Part shown: one piece after another, positions 36,126 through 45,609 of the stretch
How positions within the stretch are numbered: position 1 is the first letter of the stretch
Layout of the letters: every line of letters starts with the position of its first letter
Source: Flavobacteriaceae bacterium
Lineage (GTDB): Bacteria > Bacteroidota > Bacteroidia > Flavobacteriales > Flavobacteriaceae
NCBI GenBank assembly: GCA_016744415.1
Contig: JADGEL010000002.1
Span: 310,001 to 374,000, forward strand
Length of the DNA stretch: 64,000 bases
Direction of reading: 5' to 3'
Notes under the pieces: model-generated
The model's input: only the letters and a program-made list of their open reading frames with translations
Told to the model about the DNA's origin: nothing
Database searches by the model: none
Position numbers and translations under genes: made by a program

Positions 36126-38579
36126 ATGACTTCTGAAAATATGACTAAAAGTGCTAAGCAAATTTCTTTCGAAGATTTTAAAAATGAAATTTTAAATGAC
36201 TATCGAATTGCTGTTTTAAGCAGAGAATGTAGTCTTTTAGGTCGTAGAGAAGTACTTACCGGAAAAGCACAATTTGGAATCTTTGGCGACGGAAAAGAAA
36301 TTCCTCAACTCGCTATGGCTAAAGCCTTTAAAAAAGGAGATTTTAGATCTGGTTATTATAGAGATCAAACTTTTATGATGGCGATTGGCATGTTAACTCC
36401 TCAACAAGTTTTTGCAGGTTTATATGCACATCCTGATATTAAAGAAGAACCTTTTTCTGCAGGTAGACAAATGGGATCGCATTATGCATCTCATAGTTTA
36501 GATGAAAATGGAGATTGGAAAAATTTAACAGAACAATACAATATTAGCGCCGACTTATCTTCAACTGCATCTCAAATGCCTCGTTTATTAGGTTTAGCAC
36601 AAGCTTCTAAAGTTTATCGAAATTTAGATATCCTTAAAACTCATCAAAAAAAGTTTTCCAATAACGGAGATGAAATTGCTTGGGGTACAATAGGAAATGC
36701 AAGTACAAGTGAAGGCCCTTTCTTTGAAACAATTAATGCTTCAGGGGTGCTTCAAGTACCAATGATTATTAGTGTTTGGGATGATGAATATGGTATTTCG
36801 GTGCATGCAAAACATCACACAACTAAAGAAAGTATTTCTGAAGTTTTAAAAGGATTTCAACGAGATAAAAAAAACAAAGGATTAGAAATACTTGTTGTTA
36901 ACGGTTGGGATTATGTACAATTAATTGACGTTTACAACAAAGCAGCTCAATTAGTAAGAAAGGAACATGTACCAGTAATAATTCATGTTAAAGAATTAAC
37001 GCAACCTCAAGGCCACTCTACTTCAGGCTCACATGAACGCTATAAATCTACCGAACGCTTACAATGGGAAAAATCGTTTGATTGCAATGCAAAAATGCGC
37101 GAATGGATTCTTGATTTTGAATTAGAAAATAATGGTGAAACATTACGTTTTGTTAATAATGAAGAAGTTTTAATCACTATTGAAAAGGAAGCAAAGAAAG
37201 AAGTGTCTAAAGCAAAAAGAGATGCTTGGAATGCACATACAGGAATTATAAAAGCTGAACAACAATATGCAGTATCCCTTTTAAATAATGCATCTAAAAA
37301 TAGTAGTAACAAACAATTTATTACAAAAATTACTAATGATTTACAATCAATTAGCGAGCCTTCAAGAAGAGATATTTACGATACAGTAAGAAAATCATTT
37401 GTTTATTTAGTTGACGATGCATCTCCTGAAAAAGCAGCTTTATTAAATTGGTATAAAACAGAAGCTATTAACAAGAATCAAATGTATAGCTCTTTTTTAT
37501 ATAACGATTCAGAAAGTGGTGTAACCCATATTAAAGAAATTAAACCTGTTTATAGCGACCAAAAACAACTAGTTGATGCTAGAATAATTCTTCGTGATAA
37601 TTTTGAAGCTATATTTAATAAATACCCTGAAGCACTTGCTTTTGGAGAAGATGTAGGTATGATAGGTGATGTAAATCAAGGCTTTGAAGGTTTACAAAAT
37701 AAGTTTGGTGAAATTCGTGTTGCAGATACAGGAATTAGAGAAACAACAATTATAGGTCAAGGTATTGGACTTGCATTAAGAGGCTTAAGACCAATTGCAG
37801 AGATTCAATATTTAGACTACCTAGTGTATGCATTACAAATTTTATCTGATGATTTAGCATCCTTGAGATATAGAACTTGTGGCAAACAAACAGCACCGCT
37901 AATTATAAGAAGTCGTGGTCATCGCTTAGAAGGCATATGGCATTCGGGTTCACCTATTTCAATGATTTTAGGATCACTTAGAGGAATCGTAGTACTAGTC
38001 CCAAGAAATATGATAAAAGCCGCAGGGTTTTATAACTCATTGCTAAAAAGTGATGAACCCGCTTTGGTAATTGAGTGTTTAAATGGCTATAGACTAAAAG
38101 AAGAAATGCCAATTAATTTAGGTGAATTTACTACACCAATAGGTGTTGTTGAAACCATAAAAGAAGGGACAGATATTACAATAGTTTCTTATGGATCTAC
38201 TCTAAGGATTATTGAGGAAACCGTACAGCAGCTAATTCAAGTTGATATTGACGTAGAAATTATTGATGTTCAAAGTTTATTACCTTTTGATATCAATCAT
38301 GACATTGTTAAAAGTTTAGAAAAAACAAACAAATTACTTATAGTTGATGAAGATGTACCTGGTGGTGGCTCTGCCTATATCCTTCAAGAAATATTAGAAA
38401 CTCAAAACGGATACCAACACTTAGACAGCAAACCAATTACGATATCTGCAAAAGCACACCGTCCTGCGTATGGCTCAGATGGCGACTATTATTCTAAGCC
38501 AAATGCTAGTGATATTTTTGAAGCAGTATACGGTATTATGAATGAAATGAACCCAACTAAATACCCAAAGCTATTTTAG
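36126..38579 (+). CDS. 2-oxo acid dehydrogenase E1, fused alpha and beta subunits
   Basis: This thiamine-diphosphate enzyme (817 residues) decarboxylates pyruvate-type or branched-chain 2-oxo acids. The alpha part (about residues 15-340) contains DQTFMMAIGMLTPQQVFAGLYAHPD and GNASTSEGPFFETINAS. The beta part (about 480-817) contains AFGEDVGMIGDVNQGFEGL and DEDVPGGGSAYI. The fusion is common in Bacteroidota. No E2 or E3 gene is nearby, so these must be encoded elsewhere. A TAGATTTG box (36098-36105) precedes it. Confidence 0.9.
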   Translation: MTSENMTKSAKQISFEDFKNEILNDYRIAVLSRECSLLGRREVLTGKAQFGIFGDGKEIPQLAMAKAFKKGDFRSGYYRDQTFMMAIGMLTPQQVFAGLYAHPDIKEEPFSAGRQMGSHYASHSLDENGDWKNLTEQYNISADLSSTASQMPRLLGLAQASKVYRNLDILKTHQKKFSNNGDEIAWGTIGNASTSEGPFFETINASGVLQVPMIISVWDDEYGISVHAKHHTTKESISEVLKGFQRDKKNKGLEILVVNGWDYVQLIDVYNKAAQLVRKEHVPVIIHVKELTQPQGHSTSGSHERYKSTERLQWEKSFDCNAKMREWILDFELENNGETLRFVNNEEVLITIEKEAKKEVSKAKRDAWNAHTGIIKAEQQYAVSLLNNASKNSSNKQFITKITNDLQSISEPSRRDIYDTVRKSFVYLVDDASPEKAALLNWYKTEAINKNQMYSSFLYNDSESGVTHIKEIKPVYSDQKQLVDARIILRDNFEAIFNKYPEALAFGEDVGMIGDVNQGFEGLQNKFGEIRVADTGIRETTIIGQGIGLALRGLRPIAEIQYLDYLVYALQILSDDLASLRYRTCGKQTAPLIIRSRGHRLEGIWHSGSPISMILGSLRGIVVLVPRNMIKAAGFYNSLLKSDEPALVIECLNGYRLKEEMPINLGEFTTPIGVVETIKEGTDITIVSYGSTLRIIEETVQQLIQVDIDVEIIDVQSLLPFDINHDIVKSLEKTNKLLIVDEDVPGGGSAYILQEILETQNGYQHLDSKPITISAKAHRPAYGSDGDYYSKPNASDIFEAVYGIMNEMNPTKYPKLF

Positions 38580-38653
38580 TAAATATCTTGTTTTCTTTTT
38601 TCTTAAATTGATTTCAGTATATTTACAATCAATCAAATCAGAAAAAAATCAGC

Positions 38654-40150
38654 ATGAATAAATTAGCTTTAACATTATTTCTATTCGCACTTTCTATTTC
38701 GTCAATTTTTGCTCAAGACAGAATTATTGAAACAGACTCTACAGTCATTACAAAACACCAAACAACGGTTAAAGGTAAAACATTTCCTTATCAAGCTACA
38801 ACAGGAACTCAACCTGTTTGGGATACAGATGGTAAAGTAATCGCCTCTCTTTTTTACACCTATTATCAAAGAACAGATATCAAAGATAATAGCAACAGAC
38901 CATTGCTGATTTCATTTAATGGAGGTCCTGGATCTGCATCTGTTTGGATGCATGTTGCATATACAGGTCCTAAAATTTTAAATATTGACGATGAAGGTTT
39001 TCCCATACAACCTTACGGTGTACATTCTAATCCAAACTCGGTGTTAGATGTTGCAGATATTGTATATGTAAATCCTGTGAATACGGGATATTCTAGAATG
39101 GTGAAAAACGAGGAAGGAAAATATCCTGATCGTAAAAAATTCTTTGGCATCAATGCCGATATCAAATATTTAGCTGAATGGATTAACACATTTGTATCTA
39201 GAAACAACAGATGGCGTTCTCCAAAATATATCATTGGTGAAAGTTATGGCGGTACCCGTGTTGCTGGATTAGCGGGTGAATTACAAAGTAGTCAATGGAT
39301 GTATTTAAACGGAGTTATCATGGTTTCTCCTGCAGATTATTTGGTGTTTGAATCTGATGTACCAGTATCAACTGGCACAAACATGCCTTATTTTACTGCA
39401 GCTGCATGGTATCATAAAATGCTACCTGAAGCACTACAATCAAAAGACTTGAATGAGATTTTACCTGAAGCTGAAGCATTTGCTTTGAATTCCTTAATGC
39501 CTGCTTTAGCAAAAGGTGGATTCATTTCAGAAACCGATAAAAATCAAGTAGCAGAGAAAATGGCATATTATACAGGACTGTCAAAAAAATCAATTCTTCA
39601 AAACAATTTAGATGTTAGCACTTCTTTTTTCTGGAAGGATTTGTTACGCAACACCAATGGTAAAACTATCGGTCGTTTAGACTCTAGATACTTAGGAATT
39701 GATAAAACTGAATCGGGTTCTAGACCTGATTATAGTGCCGAATTAACTTCTTGGTTACATTCTTTTACGCCTGCTATTAATTATTATATCAGCGAAGAAT
39801 TGAATTACAAAACTGATTTAAAATATAACATGTTTGGATCAGTACATCCATGGGATAGAAGAAACAATAATACGCGCGAAGATTTACGCTCAGCAATGGC
39901 ATCGAATCCTAATTTACATGTAATGTATCAAGCGGGATATTATGATGGTGCAACCACTTATTTTGGCTCAAAATATGCTATGTGGCAAATTGACCCAAGT
40001 GGTAAAATGAAAGACCGATTCGAATTTCATGGCTATAGAAGCGGACACATGATGTATTTGCGTAAAGAAGATTTAAAAAGTGCAAATGAACATTTAAGAG
40101 CTTTTATTTTAAGAACAATTCCGAAAGAAGGAGTTGGGGCTAAGTATTAA
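38654..40150 (+). CDS. Serine carboxypeptidase, S10 family, exported
   Basis: This is a 498-residue secreted peptidase with a signal peptide ending SIFAQ. The triad can be seen: nucleophile Ser in GESYGGTRVAG (about residue 197), Asp in YQAGYYDGATTY (about 429) and His in YRSGHMMYLRK (about 462). The oxyanion segment SFNGGPGSASVW is intact. It should trim C-terminal residues of peptides in the periplasm or outside the cell. It stands alone on the plus strand. Confidence 0.92.
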   Translation: MNKLALTLFLFALSISSIFAQDRIIETDSTVITKHQTTVKGKTFPYQATTGTQPVWDTDGKVIASLFYTYYQRTDIKDNSNRPLLISFNGGPGSASVWMHVAYTGPKILNIDDEGFPIQPYGVHSNPNSVLDVADIVYVNPVNTGYSRMVKNEEGKYPDRKKFFGINADIKYLAEWINTFVSRNNRWRSPKYIIGESYGGTRVAGLAGELQSSQWMYLNGVIMVSPADYLVFESDVPVSTGTNMPYFTAAAWYHKMLPEALQSKDLNEILPEAEAFALNSLMPALAKGGFISETDKNQVAEKMAYYTGLSKKSILQNNLDVSTSFFWKDLLRNTNGKTIGRLDSRYLGIDKTESGSRPDYSAELTSWLHSFTPAINYYISEELNYKTDLKYNMFGSVHPWDRRNNNTREDLRSAMASNPNLHVMYQAGYYDGATTYFGSKYAMWQIDPSGKMKDRFEFHGYRSGHMMYLRKEDLKSANEHLRAFILRTIPKEGVGAKY

Positions 40151-40164
40151 ATAAACATTATTGT

Positions 40165-41043
40165 ATGAAAAGAAAATTTATCATAACATTATTAGTGTTG
40201 ACTTTTATAAAAACTGAATTTTCATATTCTCAAAATGAAACTGGATTTTATCGTTCTCCACAATTAAAAGATAGTGTTTTGATTTCCAATAATTCTGATT
40301 TGATTGGGTTTGAACCAACCAACAAAAATGGAAAAGAGTATTATCAACTTGCCCAAGCATTTTGGGAAACTGAAAATAATTCCAAAGCAGAAAAAATGTT
40401 TCGTAAAATAGAAGAATCAGAAATCGAATTATTCAACCAAACAATACTATTCAATTCTGATATACCTGGTGATACGATTCAAAATATTTTGGGTTACGGT
40501 AGCTACACTTTTGATTATAAAAATAAAGCGAGTATCTATTTAACAAAAATCTTAATAGAAAATGAAAATTATAAACATGCAATAAACTATTTGACACTTG
40601 CTGATAATGAATATCAAGTCAAATTTAATTGTGGCACTGGTCAAAATAGTTACCGAAGACAGATAGAAAATTTATATGCTTTATACTATGAAGGGCTAAA
40701 TCAAAATGAAAAAGTTATTGAACTTTTATTACCATCTAGCTTAAGGAGATATAATTTAAATAATAAAATTTTATTAAGAGTATTAAAAAAAACATACACA
40801 TTAGAAGAAAGATTAGCCATGAAAGAATCGGCAATTAATTCTATTTCTTTTTCCACCTATGAATCAGAACTTGGAAAATATGCTGAAGGTTTTATTGTCG
40901 TTTTTGACCACAAGTTAAAATTGGGTAGTGTGTTCTTAAAAAATATTAATATAAGTCCTACTCAATATTTTATTAATTTATATAAAAATTCTCAATTATA
41001 TAATGAAGTCTTTAAATTCGGTCATGTCACGTTTGACAATTAA
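40165..41043 (+). CDS. Exported protein with TPR-like helices
   Basis: This is a 292-residue protein with an N-terminal signal (FIITLLVLTFIKTEFSYSQ). Helical pairs reminiscent of TPR units follow (YYQLAQAFWETENNSKAEKMFRKIEES and ENYKHAINYLTLADNEY). No enzymatic motif is seen. It is 14 bases after the S10 peptidase gene, so the two may be co-transcribed. Function unknown. Confidence 0.65.
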   Translation: MKRKFIITLLVLTFIKTEFSYSQNETGFYRSPQLKDSVLISNNSDLIGFEPTNKNGKEYYQLAQAFWETENNSKAEKMFRKIEESEIELFNQTILFNSDIPGDTIQNILGYGSYTFDYKNKASIYLTKILIENENYKHAINYLTLADNEYQVKFNCGTGQNSYRRQIENLYALYYEGLNQNEKVIELLLPSSLRRYNLNNKILLRVLKKTYTLEERLAMKESAINSISFSTYESELGKYAEGFIVVFDHKLKLGSVFLKNINISPTQYFINLYKNSQLYNEVFKFGHVTFDN

Positions 41044-41045
41044 AA

Positions 41046-41074
41046 ATGGATTCCCGCCTTCGCGGGAAAGACAA
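41046..41074. repeat. REP-like palindrome (TTCGCG family), copy 1
   Basis: TTCCCGC-CTTC-GCGGGAA (41051-41068) forms a hairpin. The 29-base stretch 41046-41074 matches 52066-52094 in 26 positions. It sits right after a plus-strand gene in a convergent gap and may act as a terminator in both directions. Confidence 0.65.
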
Positions 41075-41117
41075 CCTAAAATAGTTTAATTACTTTTTAT
41101 TTAAAAAATTTAGCACT

Positions 41118-41144
41118 CCTGCAAGGTATTCAAAACCTTGTAGG
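41118..41144. repeat. Inverted repeat in convergent gap
   Basis: CCTGCAAGGT (41118-41127) and ACCTTGTAGG (41135-41144) pair with one wobble around ATTCAAA. It lies just downstream of the DUF2851 gene, suitable as a terminator for it. The unit looks like one of the interspersed palindromes common in flavobacterial genomes. Confidence 0.5.
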
Positions 41145-41158
41145 TATATTTTCAAACA

Positions 41159-42430
41159 TCAATTCTTCAACAAAAAATTACCTACAGCACATTGCAAACA
41201 TTTTTTCTTTTCGCAATAGTTTCTTTTTAACTGCAACAATGCTTGGGTATCAAAGGCATTTTCAGCATTAATTTTTAATTTTAAAAAATTAGCAATCACA
41301 CTGTTTTTTTCAGGCTTTAATTGCTGAATTAACTTCATGAATACCGTTTGGTCAAGTTTATCGTGTTGTTTTAAATACACAAATTTCAACGGAATGATGG
41401 TATTGATTAGCAATAAATCGATAAATGATTTTGTCAACTTCTTATTTCTTTTGGGAGATTCTTTCTCAAACGTATAATGCGTTTTCCAAAATTCGGAAAC
41501 CGATACAGAAAGATACTTATAAAACTCATCTAACGTTTTTAGATGCATTAATTCAGCAAATAAATTTTGCCGAGAGCTATATAAATTCGCTAGTTGTGAA
41601 ATCCGGATAGTAGGAAAATTTGATGGACGCAACCTAAAATATTCAACTTCACTTCTATCAGGTCTTGGTAATTTGTATTTTTTAAGTTGATAGTTGTATT
41701 CCTTTTTTAATTGATTAAAATATGTATTCTCACTAGCTTCATTCAACATACCCAACTGACCAAAAAACAAACTTTCCAAATTAAATACTTGCGTTGCTTC
41801 TTTTCTAATAATTGAGATATCTATTTGTTGAGCCATTTCAAAAAAAGCAGTAGCATTTGTTTTTAATCCAAAATTTTTGGCTAACAGTATAAATAAAATA
41901 GCTTCCCAATTGTTATTAGACACAACTAACAATTCTTCAATTAACAGTGCTTTTTGCTCTAAACGTTCAAAATACAAACGACTCTTCCAATTATTAAATA
42001 CAAATTCATTAACATCAACTATATCGTGCCCACAATTTATCCATTTTTGCTGCTTCGAAAACAATTTATAGTAGCTTGTCAGTAAATCTCTTGAAACTAA
42101 CTGCTGCAATTCTAAAGTAGGTATCTCAACATTATCTCGTGTAAAAACAGCAATGTCATGCTCCCATACAACATGTAAAATTACATTATCGTAATTAGAG
42201 TCAACTTCATGATGGTGTACATACCAATCAGAAGATTTTAAGTGAATCTCAACATTTCCTGCCCAAAGCTGTTTGTTAATCCTAAGTTGTGCATTGAAAA
42301 AATCTGGGCCTGAATTTGTATTTGACTTCCCAACCAAAACAATATCCAAATTAGCTCCGTCAGTGGTTTTTAAATTGTTTGTATAAAACAATTTGTACTG
42401 CCACAAATAATGTAGTAGATCTTCTTTCAT
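41159..42430 (-). CDS. DUF2851 family protein
   Basis: This is a 423-residue soluble protein of a family almost restricted to Bacteroidota. The N-terminal block MKEDLLHYLWQYKLF, then SGPDFFNAQLRINKQLWAGNVEIHLKSSDWYVHHHEVD, with conserved Asp, Glu and His residues, resembles a nuclease-like fold. The C-terminus ends in CEKKKCLQCAVGNFLL, with four cysteines that could bind metal. The activity is not established. Confidence 0.85.
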   Translation of the reverse strand: MKEDLLHYLWQYKLFYTNNLKTTDGANLDIVLVGKSNTNSGPDFFNAQLRINKQLWAGNVEIHLKSSDWYVHHHEVDSNYDNVILHVVWEHDIAVFTRDNVEIPTLELQQLVSRDLLTSYYKLFSKQQKWINCGHDIVDVNEFVFNNWKSRLYFERLEQKALLIEELLVVSNNNWEAILFILLAKNFGLKTNATAFFEMAQQIDISIIRKEATQVFNLESLFFGQLGMLNEASENTYFNQLKKEYNYQLKKYKLPRPDRSEVEYFRLRPSNFPTIRISQLANLYSSRQNLFAELMHLKTLDEFYKYLSVSVSEFWKTHYTFEKESPKRNKKLTKSFIDLLLINTIIPLKFVYLKQHDKLDQTVFMKLIQQLKPEKNSVIANFLKLKINAENAFDTQALLQLKRNYCEKKKCLQCAVGNFLLKN

Positions 42431-42545
42431 AGCAAATAGAAAGTTTAAAGATACATTTTTTATTAACTCATAAAAAATTGTGATAGTCTTAACTCGCTAA
42501 AAAGTCAATTTTTTACGTTCTTTGTATCACAAAACAATCTTACCT

Positions 42546-43178
42546 ATGAATAGCATTAAAAATCTTGAATGGAGATATGCCACAAAGAAATTCGATTCAA
42601 ATAAAAAATTAAACAGCTCACAATTAGACACTCTAAAAAACTGCTTTAATTTAACTGCAACCTCCTACGGCTTACAGCCTTTAAAAATGCTGGTTATTAG
42701 CAATAATAAATTAAAGCAACAGCTTTTTCAATATTCTTATAACCAAGCACAAGTAGCTGATTGTTCGCATTTACTCGTGCTTTGTATCAAAACAAATATT
42801 GATGGTGATTACGTAGATGAAAAATTTGATTTTGAAAAAAGGCTTAGAGGTATTGAAGAAGAAACTATTAGTGGATTTAGAAATTTTTTAAAAGATACTA
42901 TCAATAAAAAATCTGAAAATGAAATTGAGAGTTCTGCAGTAAATCAGGCGTATATTGCACTCGGAAATTTAATGACCATTTGTGCTTTTGAACAAATTGA
43001 CTCTTGCCCAATGGAAGGATTTAATCCTCAAAAATTTGATGAAATTCTCAACTTAAAAGAACAGCAATTAAAATCAGTTTTACTACTTCCTGTTGGATTT
43101 AGAGCCAAAGATGATTTTATGAGTCAACTAGAAAAAATAAGAATACCTGTAGAGGAATCAGTAATAGAAATAAACTAA
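42546..43178 (+). CDS. NAD(P)H-dependent nitroreductase family protein
   Basis: This is a 210-residue flavoenzyme (FMN) of the nitroreductase family. The start is the ATG at 42546 (MNSIKNLEWRYATKKFD); the frame is open for eight codons upstream but without ATG. The N-terminal RYATKKFD, central SYGLQPLKMLVI and C-terminal NSCPMEGFNP-like (DSCPMEGFNPQKFDEIL) segments match NfsB-type enzymes. It is seven bases ahead of the dipeptidase gene. Confidence 0.9.
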   Translation: MNSIKNLEWRYATKKFDSNKKLNSSQLDTLKNCFNLTATSYGLQPLKMLVISNNKLKQQLFQYSYNQAQVADCSHLLVLCIKTNIDGDYVDEKFDFEKRLRGIEEETISGFRNFLKDTINKKSENEIESSAVNQAYIALGNLMTICAFEQIDSCPMEGFNPQKFDEILNLKEQQLKSVLLLPVGFRAKDDFMSQLEKIRIPVEESVIEIN

Positions 43179-43184
43179 AAAATT

Positions 43185-44636
43185 ATGAGCAACGAAGTAA
43201 GAAACTTAGAACCAAAAACCGTTTGGAAACATTTTTCAGATTTAAACGAGGTACCTAGAGGGTCGAAAAAAGAAGAACGTGTTATCAAATTTATGGTAGC
43301 TTTTGGTAATAAATTAGGATTGGAAACTGTTATAGATCCAATTGAAAATGTGATTATCAAAAAACCTGCTACGGCTGGTATGGAAAATAGAAAAACCATT
43401 GTGATGCAAAGTCACTTAGACATGGTACATCAAAAAAATAATGAGACTGTTTTTGACTTTGACAATGAAGGTATAAAAATGTATGTTGATGGAGATTGGG
43501 TAAAAGCAGATGGCACTACTTTGGGTGCTGATAATGGCTTGGGTGTTGCCTCTATCATGGCAATATTAGAATCTACTGACATTCCGCATCCTGCAATTGA
43601 AGCTCTATTTACTATTGATGAAGAAACAGGCATGACAGGAGCTCAAGGATTGGAAGCTGGATATTTAACTGGAGAAATTTTATTAAACCTTGACACAGAA
43701 GATGATGATGAAATTGGTGTTGGATGTGCTGGAGGTGTTGATGTCACAGCTACTAAAAGTTACGTTGAACAAATGATGTTAGAAAATGCATCTGCTTATA
43801 AAATCACCGTAAAAGGATTACAAGGTGGCCACTCTGGTATGGATATTCACCATGGATTTGGAAATGCAAACAAGTTAATGAATCGCGTTTTAAATGCTAC
43901 TCAAAATTATTTATTGATTTCAGAAATTGATGGTGGCAGTCTGCGAAATGCTATTCCAAGAGAGAGCAATGTAGTTGTGGTTAGCAACAATATTTCTGAA
44001 ATGATGAGAGCATTTGAAGATATCAAAAAAGCTATTTTAAATGAATACAGCACTATCGAAAAAGACTTGCTTATAGAGATTGAAGAAACTAAAAAACCAA
44101 ACTCTACACTTTCATCTAAAGAACAAAAAACACTTATCAACTCCATTTATACTGCTCATAATGGTGTTTTTAGAATGAGTCCTGATATTGCTAATTTGAC
44201 AGAAACCTCCAACAATATTGCCCGAATCATCGTTAAAGAAGGTACTATTAAAATTGGATGTTTAACAAGATCTTCGGTAGAATCTGGAAAATGGGATTTA
44301 GCTTATACACTACAAGCTGCTTTTGAATTAGGTGGCTTCAATGTAGATTTTTCTGGTTCATATCCTGGTTGGAAACCAAACCCAAGTTCGGCAATATTAA
44401 AAGTAATGTCTAAATTATATGAAGATTTATTTAAAGAGAAAGCAAATATTTTAGCATGTCATGCAGGGTTAGAATGTGGGCTGTTAGGAACACATTATCC
44501 TGATATGGATATGATTTCTTTTGGACCAACTATCAAAGGAGCTCACAGTCCAGACGAAAGAGCATGTATCAGTTCAACTCAAAAATATTGGAAGTATTTG
44601 TTAGAGATTCTGTCGAATATTCCTGAGAGAACTTAA
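43185..44636 (+). CDS. pepD: Aminoacyl-histidine dipeptidase (cytosol non-specific dipeptidase)
   Basis: This M20-family metallopeptidase (483 residues) cleaves dipeptides, including those with C-terminal His. Metal-binding and catalytic residues are seen in VMQSHLDMV (about 82), TLGADNGLGVA (about 115), DEETGMTGAQG (about 149) and the final ligand near FGPTIKGAHSPDE. The lid domain with GGHSGMDIHHG is present. It is a complete gene ending before a strong hairpin. Confidence 0.94.
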   Translation: MSNEVRNLEPKTVWKHFSDLNEVPRGSKKEERVIKFMVAFGNKLGLETVIDPIENVIIKKPATAGMENRKTIVMQSHLDMVHQKNNETVFDFDNEGIKMYVDGDWVKADGTTLGADNGLGVASIMAILESTDIPHPAIEALFTIDEETGMTGAQGLEAGYLTGEILLNLDTEDDDEIGVGCAGGVDVTATKSYVEQMMLENASAYKITVKGLQGGHSGMDIHHGFGNANKLMNRVLNATQNYLLISEIDGGSLRNAIPRESNVVVVSNNISEMMRAFEDIKKAILNEYSTIEKDLLIEIEETKKPNSTLSSKEQKTLINSIYTAHNGVFRMSPDIANLTETSNNIARIIVKEGTIKIGCLTRSSVESGKWDLAYTLQAAFELGGFNVDFSGSYPGWKPNPSSAILKVMSKLYEDLFKEKANILACHAGLECGLLGTHYPDMDMISFGPTIKGAHSPDERACISSTQKYWKYLLEILSNIPERT

Positions 44637-44643
44637 AATATAT

Positions 44644-44724
44644 AGATTGCTTCTTCGCTTTTAGCTCACAGAAATAACTGATTACAAACACCTTTGTGAG
44701 TTACCGTAAGCAAAGAAGCAATCT
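44644..44724. repeat. Long palindromic element after pepD
   Basis: Outer arms 44644-44660 and 44708-44724 (AGATTGCTTCTT... type) pair in 16 of 17 positions, and inner arms CTCACA (44665-44670) and TGTGAG (44695-44700) pair as well. The outer sequence resembles the AGATTGCTTCG repeat inside menE (61578). It could end pepD transcription. Confidence 0.6.
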
Positions 44725-44841
44725 CATTCTACATTTACTCATAATAAAATTATCTAAAAAATTGAATAACCTGTTAACATCTTCTACTTTCAAAACTCAT
44801 AAATAATTGTATTTTTATAGCTTGTTAACCTCAACTTATCT

Positions 44842-45609
44842 ATGGGAAAAATAATAGCAATTGCAAATCAAAAAGGAGGAGTAGGTAAAACCACCACTTC
44901 CGTAAATTTGGCAGCATCATTAGGCGTACTTGAACAAAAAGTATTGCTCATTGACGCTGACCCACAAGCCAATGCAACATCAGGTTTAAATATTGATGTA
45001 AATAGTGTTAGCAACGGAACTTATCAACTTTTAGAACACTCTACTATTGCAAAAAATGCTATTGTTAAAACAGATTCTCCTAACCTAGATATTATTCCTG
45101 CTCATATTGATTTGGTTGCAATTGAAATTGAATTGGTAGATAAAGAGGAACGTGAATACATGCTAAAAAAAGCTATTCAATCTATTAAGGATGATTATGA
45201 CTTTATCATTATTGATTGTGCTCCTTCATTAGGGCTAATTACTTTAAATGCATTAGTTGCTGCTAACTCTGTGATGATTCCGATTCAATGTGAATATTTT
45301 GCCTTAGAAGGATTGGGAAAATTATTAAACACTATCAAAGATGTACAACGTATCCACAACAAAGATTTGGATATTGAAGGATTGCTATTAACAATGCACG
45401 ACTCAAGGTTACGCTTATCGAATCAAGTAGTTGATGAAGTTAAAAAACACTTTGACAGTATGGTTTTTAAAACTATTATTCAGCGTAATGTACGTTTGAG
45501 TGAAGCACCTAGTTATGGTGAAAGCATTATAAAATATGATGCCACTAGCAGAGGAGCAGAAAATTATATTAATTTAGCCAATGAGGTGTTAAAAAAGAAT
45601 AAAAAATAA
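44842..45609 (+). CDS. parA: Chromosome-partitioning ATPase ParA (Soj)
   Basis: This is a 255-residue Walker-type ATPase that positions ParB-bound origins. The deviant Walker A motif KGGVGKTTTS (residues 11-20) and Walker B IIIDCAPSLGL (about 127-137) are intact. The next gene, parB, follows directly after the stop codon. No parS site was noticed in the window. Confidence 0.96.
   Translation: MGKIIAIANQKGGVGKTTTSVNLAASLGVLEQKVLLIDADPQANATSGLNIDVNSVSNGTYQLLEHSTIAKNAIVKTDSPNLDIIPAHIDLVAIEIELVDKEEREYMLKKAIQSIKDDYDFIIIDCAPSLGLITLNALVAANSVMIPIQCEYFALEGLGKLLNTIKDVQRIHNKDLDIEGLLLTMHDSRLRLSNQVVDEVKKHFDSMVFKTIIQRNVRLSEAPSYGESIIKYDATSRGAENYINLANEVLKKNKK

Noticed and set aside
42060-42200. Possible frameshift in DUF2851
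   Set aside because: The single reading frame runs through the whole gene with all conserved blocks, so there is no sign of damage.
42478-42532. TTGTGATA ... TATCACAA inverted repeat between the DUF2851 and nitroreductase genes
   Set aside because: The eight-base arms are 39 bases apart in AT-rich DNA, so chance is likely and no promoter element is placed to use them.
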